A DNA stretch of 64,000 nt from J095 sp964517605 (GCA_964517605.1 CAZFCE010000011.1:62001-126000); one strand, 5' to 3'. Positions 44,470-53,474 are shown, counted from the first letter of the stretch. Numbers and translations are program-made. The notes: a model not told the origin generated them from the letters alone.

Positions 44470-45420
44470 TTATTTGCCCAACGCCGCTCTGACTTCGGGC
44501 AGTTTGCCGGCAGAGCCGAGTTTCTCGTTTTTGTGGGCAATAAAGTTGGCGTATTCGGCAATGTAAACTTTGCCCGGCTTGCGGAAGTCGAAGCCTTCCG
44601 GTTCATCACGGAAGTATTCGCGGTGCACGCGGGTCCACACCAACCGGCCATCGGTATCAATGTTAACTTTGGTTACGCCTAACGGGTAGGCTTTTACAAA
44701 TTGGTCTTCGTCCACGCCTTTGGCCCCGCCCAGTTTGCCGCCGGCGGCGTTAATGCGAGCCACTTCCTCTTGCGGCACCGAGCTGGAGCCGTGCATAACC
44801 AGCGGAAAGCCGGGCAGCCGTTTTTGGATTTCGGCAATGCGATCCAGGTGCAAGCCCTGGCTGCCGGAAAATTTGTACGCGCCGTGGCTGGTGCCAATAG
44901 CCACCGCCAGGCTGTCGCAGCCGCTGGCATCAACAAAGGCTTTGGCTTCGTCCGGGTCGGTGAGCAGCGCGTGTTTTTCATCCACTTTGATGTCTTCTTC
45001 CACGCCGCCCAGCATGCCCAGTTCGGCTTCTACGCTCAACCCGGCGGCGTGCGCCCGTTCTACCACCCGTTTGGTAATGGCCGCGTTTTCGGCAAAGGGA
45101 TGGTGCGAGGCGTCAATCATCACCGAGCTGTAAAAGCCGGAGGCAATGCAATCGTAGCAGGTTTCTTCATCGCCGTGATCCAGGTGAACGGCAAAAATGG
45201 CATCCGGAAAAATTTCTTCGGCGGCGCGAATCATGCCTTCCAGCATTTTCACTTCGGCGTATTTGCGCGAGCCTTTGGAAATTTGCAGGATGAAGGGTGC
45301 CTGCGATTGAATGTTGCCTTTGAACAGGCCCAGGGTTTGTTCCATGTTGTTGATGTTGTACGCGCCCACCGCAAATTTGCCGTAGGCAACTTTGAATAGT
45401 TGATCGGTTGTAACGATCAT
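44470..45420 (-). CDS. fba: Class II fructose-bisphosphate aldolase
   Basis: A 316-residue zinc-dependent aldolase of glycolysis/gluconeogenesis. Zinc-site and catalytic blocks: FAVHLDHGDE, SVEAELGMLGG, AIGTSHGAYKF and MHGSSSVPQEE; the C-terminal VNIDTDGRLVWTR is also standard. It is the last gene of a minus-strand pair with rpe (32-base gap) and ends at a bidirectional terminator. Together they connect glycolysis with the pentose phosphate or Calvin-type route; no other gene of those pathways is in the window. Confidence 0.95.
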   Translation of the reverse strand: MIVTTDQLFKVAYGKFAVGAYNINNMEQTLGLFKGNIQSQAPFILQISKGSRKYAEVKMLEGMIRAAEEIFPDAIFAVHLDHGDEETCYDCIASGFYSSVMIDASHHPFAENAAITKRVVERAHAAGLSVEAELGMLGGVEEDIKVDEKHALLTDPDEAKAFVDASGCDSLAVAIGTSHGAYKFSGSQGLHLDRIAEIQKRLPGFPLVMHGSSSVPQEEVARINAAGGKLGGAKGVDEDQFVKAYPLGVTKVNIDTDGRLVWTRVHREYFRDEPEGFDFRKPGKVYIAEYANFIAHKNEKLGSAGKLPEVRAALGK

Positions 45421-45452
45421 GGGTAAAAACTCCTTTATATAATTGATTGGGT

Positions 45453-46115
45453 TTATGGGATCAGCCGGCGCAGGCGTTGAATGTTTTCAGCCACCGTTGC
45501 CCCGGTATTAAAAACAGCCGAACCGGCCACCAGCACGTTGGCGCCGGCTTCGACGATTTCTCGAATGGTGGCGGAGTTTACCCCGCCGTCTACTTCAATA
45601 TCTGCCGCCGAGCCAATTTCAGCGAGCATGGCCCGCAACCGGGCAATTTTGCCGGAACTGGTGGGAATGTAGGATTGCCCGCCAAAACCAGGGTTTACCG
45701 ACATAATCAAAACCTGGTCAACGTAGGGCAAAATCTCGGTGAGGCTGGACAGCGCGGTGCCGGGGTTAAGGGTAACGCCGGCTTTTACGCCCAACGCTTT
45801 TATCTCTTCGATGCTGCGGTGCAGGTGCGGGCAGGTTTCTACGTGAACGGTGATAATATCTGCGCCGGCCTGGGCAAAGGCGGCGGTGTACCGTTCGGGT
45901 TTTTCAATCATCAGGTGAACATCAAGAGGCAGGGCGGTGAGGGGGCGAATGGCGCTAACCACCAGCGGCCCAAACGTAATGTTGGGCACAAAGTGGCCGT
46001 CCATAACATCAACGTGAATATAATCTGCGCCACCGGCAGCGGCGGCAGTAACCTGCTCGCCCAGCCGGGAAAAATCAGCCGCAAGGATTGAGGCTGCAAT
46101 TTTTATGTGTGACAC
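45453..46115 (-). CDS. rpe: Ribulose-phosphate 3-epimerase
   Basis: A 220-residue TIM-barrel enzyme that interconverts ribulose-5-phosphate and xylulose-5-phosphate. Seen: IAASILAADFSRLGEQ, HVDVMDGHFVPNITFG, DVHLMIEKPE, VNPGFGGQSYI and IEVDGGVN, which carry the metal His/Asp and phosphate residues. The start is GTG 46115, with AAGGAGAC upstream. The 110-base gap to the ketosynthase gene shows no clear terminator, so cotranscription with the upstream cluster is possible. Confidence 0.96.
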   Translation of the reverse strand: MSHIKIAASILAADFSRLGEQVTAAAAGGADYIHVDVMDGHFVPNITFGPLVVSAIRPLTALPLDVHLMIEKPERYTAAFAQAGADIITVHVETCPHLHRSIEEIKALGVKAGVTLNPGTALSSLTEILPYVDQVLIMSVNPGFGGQSYIPTSSGKIARLRAMLAEIGSAADIEVDGGVNSATIREIVEAGANVLVAGSAVFNTGATVAENIQRLRRLIP

Positions 46116-46225
46116 CGCTGTCTCCTTATTTTGGGTTTGGGGCAGATTGGCGGCAATCCGGTTGCCGCATGTTATCCGGGTTGCATTTTAACACCGCCGC
46201 CGCCGGATGACAAAGTGAGGTTAGC

Positions 46226-47212
46226 TCAGTAAGTTAAAATCACACCCCCCAGCGATAGCCCGGCCCCGGTGCCCACCAGCAAAATCTCGTCGCCGCGCTC
46301 AATCTGGCCATTGTGCACGCCCTGGTACAACGTTACCGGGATTGACGCCGCCACGGTGTTGCCCAACCGATCCAGCGAAATCAAAATGCGCTCAGTGGGC
46401 CAGCCAAAAAATTGCAGCATGCGCAGCCCCAACAGGCTGGCCTGGTGCGGCACTACCCATTTGATGGTGTTTAGCCCCGTTGCCAGCCCAGGCCGTAGCG
46501 TTTCTAAAAAGCGGCTGCTGTGCTGCCGGGTGAGTTTGAGCAGTTGCGGCCCGCTCATGTGAAACAGGTTATCGGCGGGCGTGGTATCCGGGTGGTTGGG
46601 GTGGCAGCGCGTGCCGCCGCCGCGCACCTCGGCCAAATTGGCCCCGATGCTGTAGGTTTCAAAATGGCTGGCGTGCACCGCCGAGGCTTCGGCGTGGGCC
46701 GGGCGGGTGAGCACCACGGCGGCGGCGGCATCGCCCAACAGCGCGGCGCTTTCCGGCTCTTTAAAATTTATTCCGCGCGAGGCAATTTCGGCGCTGGCTA
46801 CCAGAATGGTGTGGTAGCGGCCTGTGGTTAGCAGGCTGGCGGCCACATCCAAGGCCATCAAAAAGCTGAGGCAGGTGGCGTGAACACTAAAACAGGCAAT
46901 GCCGCTTTCGGCCAGCCCCAGTTCGCGTTGGAGTAGCGGCCCGCCATCGGGGATGCCCTGCATTTGCGTGCCGGAAGCGTTGATAATCAAATCCAGGTTG
47001 CGCAGCGGGATGCCCGCCTGGGCAATGGCTGCTTCGGCGGCGCGGGCAGCCATAAAAGCGTTGGTTTCGGTGGTGGCCCAGCGGCGCTCTTGTACGCCGG
47101 TGCGCTGCTCTATCCAGCCGGCAGGCAACTGGCAGCGAGCTTCAACCTCGGCGTTGGTGACAATTTGGGGCGGCAAATAGCAGCCCAGACCGGCAATTTT
47201 TAAGGGCGTCAT
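46226..47212 (-). CDS. 3-oxoacyl-ACP synthase III family protein
   Basis: A 328-residue FabH-like thiolase-fold condensing enzyme. The catalytic triad is visible: Cys in VHATCLSFLMALD, His in WVVPHQASL and Asn in LDRLGNTVAASIP. The C-terminal GAGLSLGGVIL is also family-typical. No fab cluster surrounds it; instead it follows a GNAT-like, MBL and ATP-grasp set on the same strand, which suggests a specialised acyl-condensing role (OleA-like or natural product) rather than housekeeping fatty-acid initiation. AAGGAG precedes the ATG. Confidence 0.85.
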   Translation of the reverse strand: MTPLKIAGLGCYLPPQIVTNAEVEARCQLPAGWIEQRTGVQERRWATTETNAFMAARAAEAAIAQAGIPLRNLDLIINASGTQMQGIPDGGPLLQRELGLAESGIACFSVHATCLSFLMALDVAASLLTTGRYHTILVASAEIASRGINFKEPESAALLGDAAAAVVLTRPAHAEASAVHASHFETYSIGANLAEVRGGGTRCHPNHPDTTPADNLFHMSGPQLLKLTRQHSSRFLETLRPGLATGLNTIKWVVPHQASLLGLRMLQFFGWPTERILISLDRLGNTVAASIPVTLYQGVHNGQIERGDEILLVGTGAGLSLGGVILTY

Positions 47213-47379
47213 AAAAAACTCCTTTGAAAGTAAGGGTCAGGAGTTAGGAGTTGGAGATTAGGGTGAGTTCAATCGCGTCACCCTGAGCGCAGCAACCTGC
47301 GCCCGTTGGGGTACGGGTCTCCCGACCGGTTAATCATAAATTTTCATCCACGGTGGCGTGCCGCAGTGACAATGTGGTA

Positions 47380-48543
47380 TTAAAACCCGTATTTTTGGAT
47401 TATTGGCACGGCCACGCCATTGAGCAGTTGTTTGAGCCGCAGCCACGGTTGCCGCTGCCGCCAGGGCAGGTGCCGCAAATAGACGGCGTTGTATTCCAGC
47501 GCCGGTTGGCCGCCGCGCAACCGTTTGAACTGGCCCACTCCGGCGCTGCAATTGATGAGTTGCTGTTGTTCCAGGCCATCCAGCAAAACCTGCGTGCTGA
47601 GCAGCCGGTACAGCCCCAAACTTTGCGGCAGGCCGGTATCATACCCAAAAACGGGTTGGGTCATAATTCCGTTGCGCTTAAAATAGCCCAAAACCGCCAG
47701 GATGTCACCTGACTTTTGGCCGGTTTCTGCGGCGCGAAAGGCTTTAAAAACCAGCAATTGGTTTTGTAGCGCCAGTTTAAAAAACTCCGGGGTAAACTGG
47801 GGGTTAAAGTGGGAATATTTATCCAGATAAAGCAGCCGGTACAGGTGCGCCAGGCGCGGCGCATCGGCGGGTGAAAGCTCGGTGGTGGTGATGAGCAGGT
47901 AAGGGTGGCGGCGGTATTTGCCCAAATCTATTTTGACCTGCTTTTTGTGCAGCAGCGCCGGGGTGCGGGCATCCTGGTAGTACACCTGGCGGCTAAAAAC
48001 CAAGTCGCAGCCCTGCGCCGGCAGCGATTGCGCCAGTTGCGGGTTGCCCAGCGCATCAATTGACCGGAAAATGATGGGCCGGTTGGGAAATTGGGCCGTT
48101 AAAAAAGTGAGCGCGGCCTGCGTTTGCGCCGGGGTGATGGCCGGGTACAGGTTGGTGGAGAGCAGCCAGTTGTTCACCAGCACCACCCTGTCAAAATTGG
48201 TGGCGCGGTAGGCCCTAAACACCGGCCAGAGCAGCAGCCGCAGTAAAAATTCCAGGGGGCGGTGGTTGAGTTTGCTAAATTCTTCCGGGCCGTAGGCAAA
48301 GTAGTGGTTGTACGGCGAGCAAACGTAACTGTTTTGGGGATGCGGGCAAGTGACGGTGAGCGGCAGGATCACATCATCAATTTTAAGCAGGCGCAGGTCG
48401 GTGTGGATGTTGGTAATGTAGGGTTGCGGGCCGTGTTCCAGCAGCGGCAGCAGGTAGCGCCGGGCGTAATCGCCGGTGGGGGTAGCGGGCCAGGGCAAAT
48501 TGGCCAGATTGTGCGGGCCAAACAGGGCAACGGCGCTGGTCAT
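47380..48543 (-). CDS. Putative acyltransferase, GNAT-like
   Basis: A 387-residue soluble protein of uncertain family. The second half (from about 225) looks like a GNAT fold: LAHLYRLLYLDKYSHFNPQF, DILAVLGYFKRNGIMTQPVFGYD, and a tail with LINCSAGVGQFKRLRG typical of FemAB/GNAT-like transferases. The first half has NHYFAYGPEEFSKL and no known motif. It is coupled to the MBL gene by an ATGA overlap and to the ATP-grasp gene before that. It may attach or transfer an acyl or aminoacyl group made by its neighbours. The family call is tentative. Confidence 0.55.
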   Translation of the reverse strand: MTSAVALFGPHNLANLPWPATPTGDYARRYLLPLLEHGPQPYITNIHTDLRLLKIDDVILPLTVTCPHPQNSYVCSPYNHYFAYGPEEFSKLNHRPLEFLLRLLLWPVFRAYRATNFDRVVLVNNWLLSTNLYPAITPAQTQAALTFLTAQFPNRPIIFRSIDALGNPQLAQSLPAQGCDLVFSRQVYYQDARTPALLHKKQVKIDLGKYRRHPYLLITTTELSPADAPRLAHLYRLLYLDKYSHFNPQFTPEFFKLALQNQLLVFKAFRAAETGQKSGDILAVLGYFKRNGIMTQPVFGYDTGLPQSLGLYRLLSTQVLLDGLEQQQLINCSAGVGQFKRLRGGQPALEYNAVYLRHLPWRQRQPWLRLKQLLNGVAVPIIQKYGF

Positions 48544-49379
48544 AGCGCGTATTGGGCCGCCACTTCCGGGCAATGCGACGGGATGATGCGCATATCGGGC
48601 CGGTTGCGGTGCAGTTGGTGCAGGCAGCGCAGCGTGTGGCGGTAGGCGCGGGGGTTGGGTAAAAACAGGTTAACCAGCGGGTTGGGCCAGGCCAACTCGC
48701 GGAAGGCGCGGCTGTGCCAGCAGGCGTCGGCGCACAAAAACACCGGCCCCCAGCCCTCGGCGTGCAAAAACACGCCCAGTTGACCGGCGGCGTGGCCGGG
48801 TAATCGCACCGCCAGCAACGAGCCATCGCCCAGCACATCAACGCCCTGAGTAAAGGGAGCGTATTCCGGCGGCAGCGGCGTCAGTTCGGCGGGGTTGAGC
48901 GCCCGCGAACGCGCCGGCAAATCGGGCGGGATCAATCCCGGCAAAAAGGCGGCTTTTACGGCGGCCAACCCGGTGAGCGGGCGCAGGGCATCGGCAAAAT
49001 AGATGAATTGAGCGCGGGGAAAATCGGCCAGCCCGCCCACGTGGTCGGCGTGAAAATGCGAAATGATGATGCGTTCAATATCGGCGGGCAAAATACCCCG
49101 GCGCTGCAACCGGGCGGCGGCGGTATCGGCGGCGTTTAAATGGACGGGCGTAATTTTGGCGTACAGGCAATAGGGCCAGCGGCGGGTTTCACTGAAAAAG
49201 CGCGGGCTGTAGCCGGTATCAAACAAAATTGGCCCCAGCCGGGGGTGTTCGATGAGCGCAAACAGCGCCGGAATGGGCACGCTGCGCCAGCGCCCGCCGC
49301 GCAACAGCATAAACTCAGGATGCGTGCAGTGGCCGGCTTGCAATAAGGAGAGTTTCAATATCTTCACCGTTCCATTCAA
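48540..49379 (-). CDS. MBL-fold metallo-hydrolase
   Basis: A 279-residue metallo-beta-lactamase-fold hydrolase with the zinc motif SHFHADHVGG and later metal residues in LPGHAAGQLG, FLCADACWH and IPSHCPEV, so a two-metal site is likely. N-acyl-homoserine lactonases and thioesterases share this form. The start is uncertain: TTG 49379 and GTG 49367 are both possible, and the gene overlaps the ATP-grasp gene by about 50-65 bases. Overlap on both sides binds it to a cluster with the ATP-grasp and GNAT-like genes. Confidence 0.85.
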   Translation of the reverse strand: MNGTVKILKLSLLQAGHCTHPEFMLLRGGRWRSVPIPALFALIEHPRLGPILFDTGYSPRFFSETRRWPYCLYAKITPVHLNAADTAAARLQRRGILPADIERIIISHFHADHVGGLADFPRAQFIYFADALRPLTGLAAVKAAFLPGLIPPDLPARSRALNPAELTPLPPEYAPFTQGVDVLGDGSLLAVRLPGHAAGQLGVFLHAEGWGPVFLCADACWHSRAFRELAWPNPLVNLFLPNPRAYRHTLRCLHQLHRNRPDMRIIPSHCPEVAAQYAL

Positions 49380-50499
49380 TGTCCAGCGTGGAGGCGGCGG
49401 CGGGGCTAATGCGCTGTTTGGCGCTGAGGCTTAAAAAATAAGCCAGCGATAGCCACTGCGATAACAGTCCCGGCAGCGGGTCCTGGCGCGAAAAAACAAC
49501 ATCGCGGCTGGTAAAAAAGGCGGTGCGCCAGGCCAAAAATTCGGCCCAGGAGCGGATTTTGGGCAGGCCGTACAGCAGCATCGGCAGCCCCAGTTTGGCC
49601 GATTGGCCCGCCGGCGGCAGCAGGGTGGGGTAGTTGGGGTCTAAAAAGGCTTCGGCCAGTTGGCTATCAAAAAAGTGGATGCCGCTGGTGGCGCGGGGGT
49701 TGCACTCAATGGGCATTACCTGGTCGGGGCCGGTTTCGATAAAATCAAACGCGATTTGCCCGGTGAAGCGGGTGTTCAGCATAAACCGGCGCACCCAGTT
49801 AAGCGCCGGAGCGTGGTCTTCGGCTTTAAAGTAGATGGCTGCGCCCTGCCCGGCGGTAAATTCTACGGCGTAGGCGCTGTGGGCGGTAATATGCCCGGTG
49901 TGAACCACGCTGTAGGTGCAAATGGCGCGGCCCGGCAAATATTGCTGGGCCACCCACGGGTGGTTTTGAGAGATGGGCGGCAACTGGTCGGGCCGGGTGG
50001 GGCAAATTACGGTTTGGGTGGCAAACCGCGAGTACACCGGCTTGAACACCAGTTGTTGGCCGCCGGCAATCAGTTGCGCCGCCTGTTCGCTGCTGCTGAC
50101 CAGTTCGGTGGGCGGCGCGGGCAATCCCAGCAGTTGGGCGTGCAAAATAAAGTGCCATTTGTGGTGCAGCGGGTGCAGCGTGGCAATGGTTTCGGTAAAA
50201 ACGCGGCAAAGTTCGTTGATGCGAGGCTTTACCAGCGCCACAAAAAAAGTTTCTTCGCAGGTGGGAATCAACCATTCAATTTCTTCCCGGGTCACCAATT
50301 CTTCCAGTTCGTCAGAAAATTGGGCAAATTGCCGGTTGGGCGGCGGCAGCAAAAACGTGCGAGTGACCGCCTTGGAAGTTTGGCACAATTGCCACGGCAC
50401 GCTATCGGCCACAAAAACGGTGTGGCCGGCGTTATAAAACAGCCGGGCTAATTCTAGCGTAACCGGCGCGCGCCCACCGGTGAGCAAAATTCTGGTCAA
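49315..50499 (-). CDS. ATP-grasp ligase-like protein
   Basis: A 394-residue protein. The N-terminus ILLTGGRAPVTLELARLF is a Rossmann-like pre-grasp domain, and the ATP-grasp core has QLVFKPVYSRFATQT, WVAQQYLPGRAICTYSVV and the Mg-binding end IECNPRATSGIHF. Such enzymes join a carboxylate to an amine or thiol with ATP. The start is TTG 50499 with GAGGCAGG upstream. It leads an operon with the MBL, GNAT-like and ketosynthase genes, suggesting an amide or ester step in a small-molecule pathway. Confidence 0.82.
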   Translation of the reverse strand: MTRILLTGGRAPVTLELARLFYNAGHTVFVADSVPWQLCQTSKAVTRTFLLPPPNRQFAQFSDELEELVTREEIEWLIPTCEETFFVALVKPRINELCRVFTETIATLHPLHHKWHFILHAQLLGLPAPPTELVSSSEQAAQLIAGGQQLVFKPVYSRFATQTVICPTRPDQLPPISQNHPWVAQQYLPGRAICTYSVVHTGHITAHSAYAVEFTAGQGAAIYFKAEDHAPALNWVRRFMLNTRFTGQIAFDFIETGPDQVMPIECNPRATSGIHFFDSQLAEAFLDPNYPTLLPPAGQSAKLGLPMLLYGLPKIRSWAEFLAWRTAFFTSRDVVFSRQDPLPGLLSQWLSLAYFLSLSAKQRISPAAASTLDIEWNGEDIETLLIASRPLHAS

Positions 50500-50514
50500 T
50501 CTGGGCCTGCCTCA

Positions 50515-50542
50515 TTGAAGAAAACTGGTTTTTGCATATACT
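50515..50542 (+). promoter_or_regulatory. Predicted promoter of the Trypco1-like gene
   Basis: TTGAAG (50515-50520), 16 bases, TATACT (50537-50542). GTATTT / AAATAC form a short hairpin in the leader just before the ribosome site AGGAGG. Confidence 0.55.
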
Positions 50543-50586
50543 TTATGGGTAGTATTTTGGTACTAAATACCTTTCAGGAGGGTGTG

Positions 50587-50916
50587 ATGGCAAACTATCT
50601 GGAATATCAACTTGATGACGGCACCACCGTTTTAGTGCAGGTGTCCGGGCAAGCCCCCGGCGGCATTACCAAAGTTAGCCGGGGCGACCGGCTGGGCAAC
50701 GTGATTAACACCGTTAACCAAAAATTTACCGATGCTTTTGCCAGCGCCAAACAATCGGCGTTGGCGTTACGCCAGCAATTTGAAGAACTCAAAGCCGATG
50801 AAGTTGAAGTGAAATTTGGCCTTTCGGCTACCGGCGAACTGGGCAATTTTGCCATTGGGCAGGTGGGCGCGGAGGCCAATTACGAAGTCACGCTCAAATG
50901 GAGTAATAAACCCTAG
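50587..50916 (+). CDS. CU044_2847 family protein (trypsin-co-occurring domain 1)
   Basis: A 109-residue protein. The N-terminus LEYQLDDGTTVLVQV and the C-terminal block DEVEVKFGLSATGELGNFAIG-type, ending GAEANYEVTLKW, match the CU044_2847 / Trypco1 family, which is often encoded beside trypsin-like or other conflict-system effectors. No trypsin gene is here, so it is an orphan copy. ATG 50587 follows AGGAGG perfectly; an in-frame start 24 codons earlier has none. It is monocistronic and diverges from the ATP-grasp gene. The function is unknown beyond predicted regulation of proteolysis or conflict systems. Confidence 0.8.
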   Translation: MANYLEYQLDDGTTVLVQVSGQAPGGITKVSRGDRLGNVINTVNQKFTDAFASAKQSALALRQQFEELKADEVEVKFGLSATGELGNFAIGQVGAEANYEVTLKWSNKP

Positions 50917-50960
50917 TTGGGCTGCGCTTTTGCTTCTGCCTCTACTATAACAGATTTCAC

Positions 50961-50989
50961 TTGACACCACAAAAGAATTTTTGTAAAAC
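50961..50989 (+). promoter_or_regulatory. Predicted promoter of the glyoxalase/dioxygenase-family gene
   Basis: Perfect TTGACA (50961-50966), 17 bases, TAAAAC (50984-50989), about 45 bases before the next ATG. Confidence 0.6.
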
Positions 50990-51038
50990 TACCGCATTCA
51001 AAGGCTGGCAGTTTTGTTATTTTTGAAAGGGGCGCGTA

Positions 51039-51881
51039 ATGGGCATCCATGCCGAAACCAGATTGGGGTATGTTCACCTGACGGCCTCAAACCTTAACCG
51101 CTCGCTGGATTTTTACCGGCAATCGCTGGGATTTAAGGTTCACTGGCAAGAAAACGGTTCCGCCGGATTGGGCGCGGGCCGGCACGATTTGTTAAAACTA
51201 ACCGAAAATCCGCAGGCCAAACGGGTGCGGGGCGTAACCGGGTTGTACCACTTTGCCATTCTGGTGCCATCCCGCCTGGAACTGGCCCGGTCACTGCGGC
51301 GGCTGGCCCAAACCCAAACGCCCCTCGAAGGAATGGCCGACCACGGCGTGAGCGAAGCCCTGTACCTGCCGGACCCCGATGGCAACGGTATCGAAATTTA
51401 CCGCGACCGACCTCGCGCCGAGTGGCCCATTGTTAACGGCCAACTCCAGATGACGGTTGATCCGCTGGATGCCGCCGGGGTGCTGGCCGAACCCGCCGAA
51501 AATACCGAGGCCGGTTTGGCCCCGACTACGGTGCTGGGCCACATGCACTTGCACGTGAGCCATCTGGCTGAAGCCGAAACGTTTTACCGCGAAGTGATTG
51601 GGTTTGAGGTGATGCAGCATTTTGGCGGGCAGGCGGCGTTTTTAGCGGCGGGCGGCTACCACCACCATTTGGGGTTGAACACCTGGGCCGGGGTGGGCGC
51701 GCCGCCGCCACCGGAAAACGCCGTGGGGCTGCGCTATTTTGTTATCAACCTGCCGGAACAGGCCGAATTGGGCCGGCTGGTTGAGCGGGCGCGCCGCGCC
51801 AACTGGCCGTTTGAAGAACAATCCGGCGGTATTTTTTTACGCGACTCTTCGCGCAACGGCGTTTTGGTGGCAGTGGGTTAG
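51039..51881 (+). CDS. VOC superfamily protein, CatE-like dioxygenase or glyoxalase
   Basis: A 280-residue protein of four beta-alpha-beta3 units (two modules). The first module has all expected metal residues: His in GYVHLTASN, His in GLYHFAILV and Glu in DPDGNGIEIYRD. The second module keeps a His in HMHLHVSHL but has Tyr/Phe in LRYFVINL and lacks the Glu (RDSSRNGVLVAVG), so only the N-terminal site looks catalytic. AAAGGGG precedes the ATG. The closest described relatives are CatE-type catechol 2,3-dioxygenases; the substrate is unknown. The 3' end overlaps the converging pyrophosphatase gene by four bases. Confidence 0.85.
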   Translation: MGIHAETRLGYVHLTASNLNRSLDFYRQSLGFKVHWQENGSAGLGAGRHDLLKLTENPQAKRVRGVTGLYHFAILVPSRLELARSLRRLAQTQTPLEGMADHGVSEALYLPDPDGNGIEIYRDRPRAEWPIVNGQLQMTVDPLDAAGVLAEPAENTEAGLAPTTVLGHMHLHVSHLAEAETFYREVIGFEVMQHFGGQAAFLAAGGYHHHLGLNTWAGVGAPPPPENAVGLRYFVINLPEQAELGRLVERARRANWPFEEQSGGIFLRDSSRNGVLVAVG

Positions 51882-53236
51882 GCTTCGAGCGCGCCCAAAA
51901 CCAGCGGCAACAGTTGTTTTTTGCGCGAAACCACGCCTTTGGCGTCGCGGGTGCCATCGGCGCGGCGCGGGTACGGCAGCACGTCGAGCAGCGGCACATC
52001 GTCGGTGAGAATCAGCCGGCTGGCGGCCTCGACCACGTTTGTGACCATTAAAATAGCAAAATCCAGCCCTTTGCTGTCGCTCAGGCTCTTTAGGGCGGCG
52101 CGCACCCCTTCTAATTTCTCTTCCAATTGGGCAAAGTTGGTAATTTCTACCTGAGCCACGCCAAATTTCACCGTACCGGCTTCGTAATATTTAAAATCAG
52201 CGCCTACAATATCATCGGGGTGGCGGGTTGACATGTCGGCTCCGGCCTGTAACACCTGCCGCCCAAACGATTCTATCGTTTCGCCGGCCAAAACCGAGCC
52301 GCCCAAAAAAGCCCAGCGCGATAGCCGTTCGGCGGCGCGGCGGTCGCGGTCGGTGGTGGTGGGCGAGGTGAGCAGCAGCGTGTCCGAGGTTAGCCCGGCC
52401 AGCAGTAGCCCGGCCAACTCCGGCGGGGCGCTCAACCCGGCTTCGTCAATCCGCTCCGAAACCAGAGTGCTGGTGCTGCCCACAATATCCACGGTAAATT
52501 TTATGGGGATGTTGGTTCTGGGGTTGCCCAGCCGGTGATGGTCTAAAATTTCCAGCAGGTCGGCCTCGTCGAGCGCGCCCAGCGCCTGCCCGGCTTCGTT
52601 GTGGTCAACCAGAATAATGCGCAACCGGGGCGGATGGAGCGCCTCGCGCTGGCGGCAAATGCCCACGTAACTGCCGTGTTCGTCTACCACCCAAAATTCG
52701 GTGCGTTCTTCCTGCAAAATGCGGGGCAGGGTATCGGTAATGCGGCTGCTGGCCAAAAAGCGAGGCACGGTGGTATCGCAGGCTTCGCGGCAGGGTTGAT
52801 CGAACAGCTCGGCAATGCGGGTTTCTTCGCGGCGGGGGTGCGACCCGATGGATCGGCTTAAAAAGTTAAACAGGCTCACCACGGTGATCAGGCCATAGGG
52901 TCTGCCATTTTCATCCAGCACCGGAGCCACGCCGCCGGTGCGGTTGGCAATGGCCCAGGCTTCGCGGAGCGGGTGTTCCGGGGTGGTGGTGTTAAGCCGG
53001 TGGGCAATGCTTTCAAACCGGGGCGAGGCGTCGGGCAGCAGCACCGGCGGCTCTAACCCCAGCCGGTTTAAAACCCAGGTGGTTTGCTGGTTAATCTGGC
53101 CGGCGCGGGCGGCAATAAAAGGTTCATTTTGAGGATTATCTTTGAGCAGCCAGGCGTACCCCATCGCCGCGGCAATTGAATCGGTATCGGGGTTAATGTG
53201 GCCGATAACGTAAATTTGGTTATTTTGGGTATTCAT
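51878..53236 (-). CDS. ppaC: CBS-domain manganese-dependent inorganic pyrophosphatase (family II)
   Basis: A 452-residue family II pyrophosphatase with a regulatory insert. The DHH core begins VIGHINPDTDSIAAAMGYAW, continues with LVDHNEAGQAL and LLEILDHHRLGN, and ends with the DHHA2 domain (GTVKFGVAQVEITN, and a substrate-binding end GVVSRKKQLLPLV). Residues about 75-205 are a pair of CBS-like domains (VAPVLDENGRPYGLITVVSL), which in this family bind AMP or ADP and tune activity. It drives biosynthesis by removing pyrophosphate. It has a leader with the hairpin ATCCC-TGTTA-GGGAT (53259-53273). Confidence 0.93.
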   Translation of the reverse strand: MNTQNNQIYVIGHINPDTDSIAAAMGYAWLLKDNPQNEPFIAARAGQINQQTTWVLNRLGLEPPVLLPDASPRFESIAHRLNTTTPEHPLREAWAIANRTGGVAPVLDENGRPYGLITVVSLFNFLSRSIGSHPRREETRIAELFDQPCREACDTTVPRFLASSRITDTLPRILQEERTEFWVVDEHGSYVGICRQREALHPPRLRIILVDHNEAGQALGALDEADLLEILDHHRLGNPRTNIPIKFTVDIVGSTSTLVSERIDEAGLSAPPELAGLLLAGLTSDTLLLTSPTTTDRDRRAAERLSRWAFLGGSVLAGETIESFGRQVLQAGADMSTRHPDDIVGADFKYYEAGTVKFGVAQVEITNFAQLEEKLEGVRAALKSLSDSKGLDFAILMVTNVVEAASRLILTDDVPLLDVLPYPRRADGTRDAKGVVSRKKQLLPLVLGALEA

Positions 53237-53373
53237 AAAAGGTGCATCACTTTTCTTAATCCCTGTTAGGGATGATGTATATTAAATAGGCGCAAATAAG
53301 TTAGCTGCGCCAAATCTAGCACAGAAACAGGGGCGCGTCAATATTGCTGCCCAACCTCAACCCAAATTTTTCA

Positions 53374-53402
53374 TTGACGTGGCGGGCGGAAAATTTTATA
53401 AT
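53374..53402 (+). promoter_or_regulatory. Strong predicted promoter of the cyclase-terpenoid cluster
   Basis: TTGACG (53374-53379), 17 bases, perfect TATAAT (53397-53402). The cyclase GTG lies about 66 bases downstream of the expected start. Confidence 0.8.
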
Positions 53403-53474
53403 TAATAGTTGTCATTTTGAGCCAATTGAAAAGCAAACTCCCCGGTTATAGGAATTTTTTAAGGAATCAAACTC

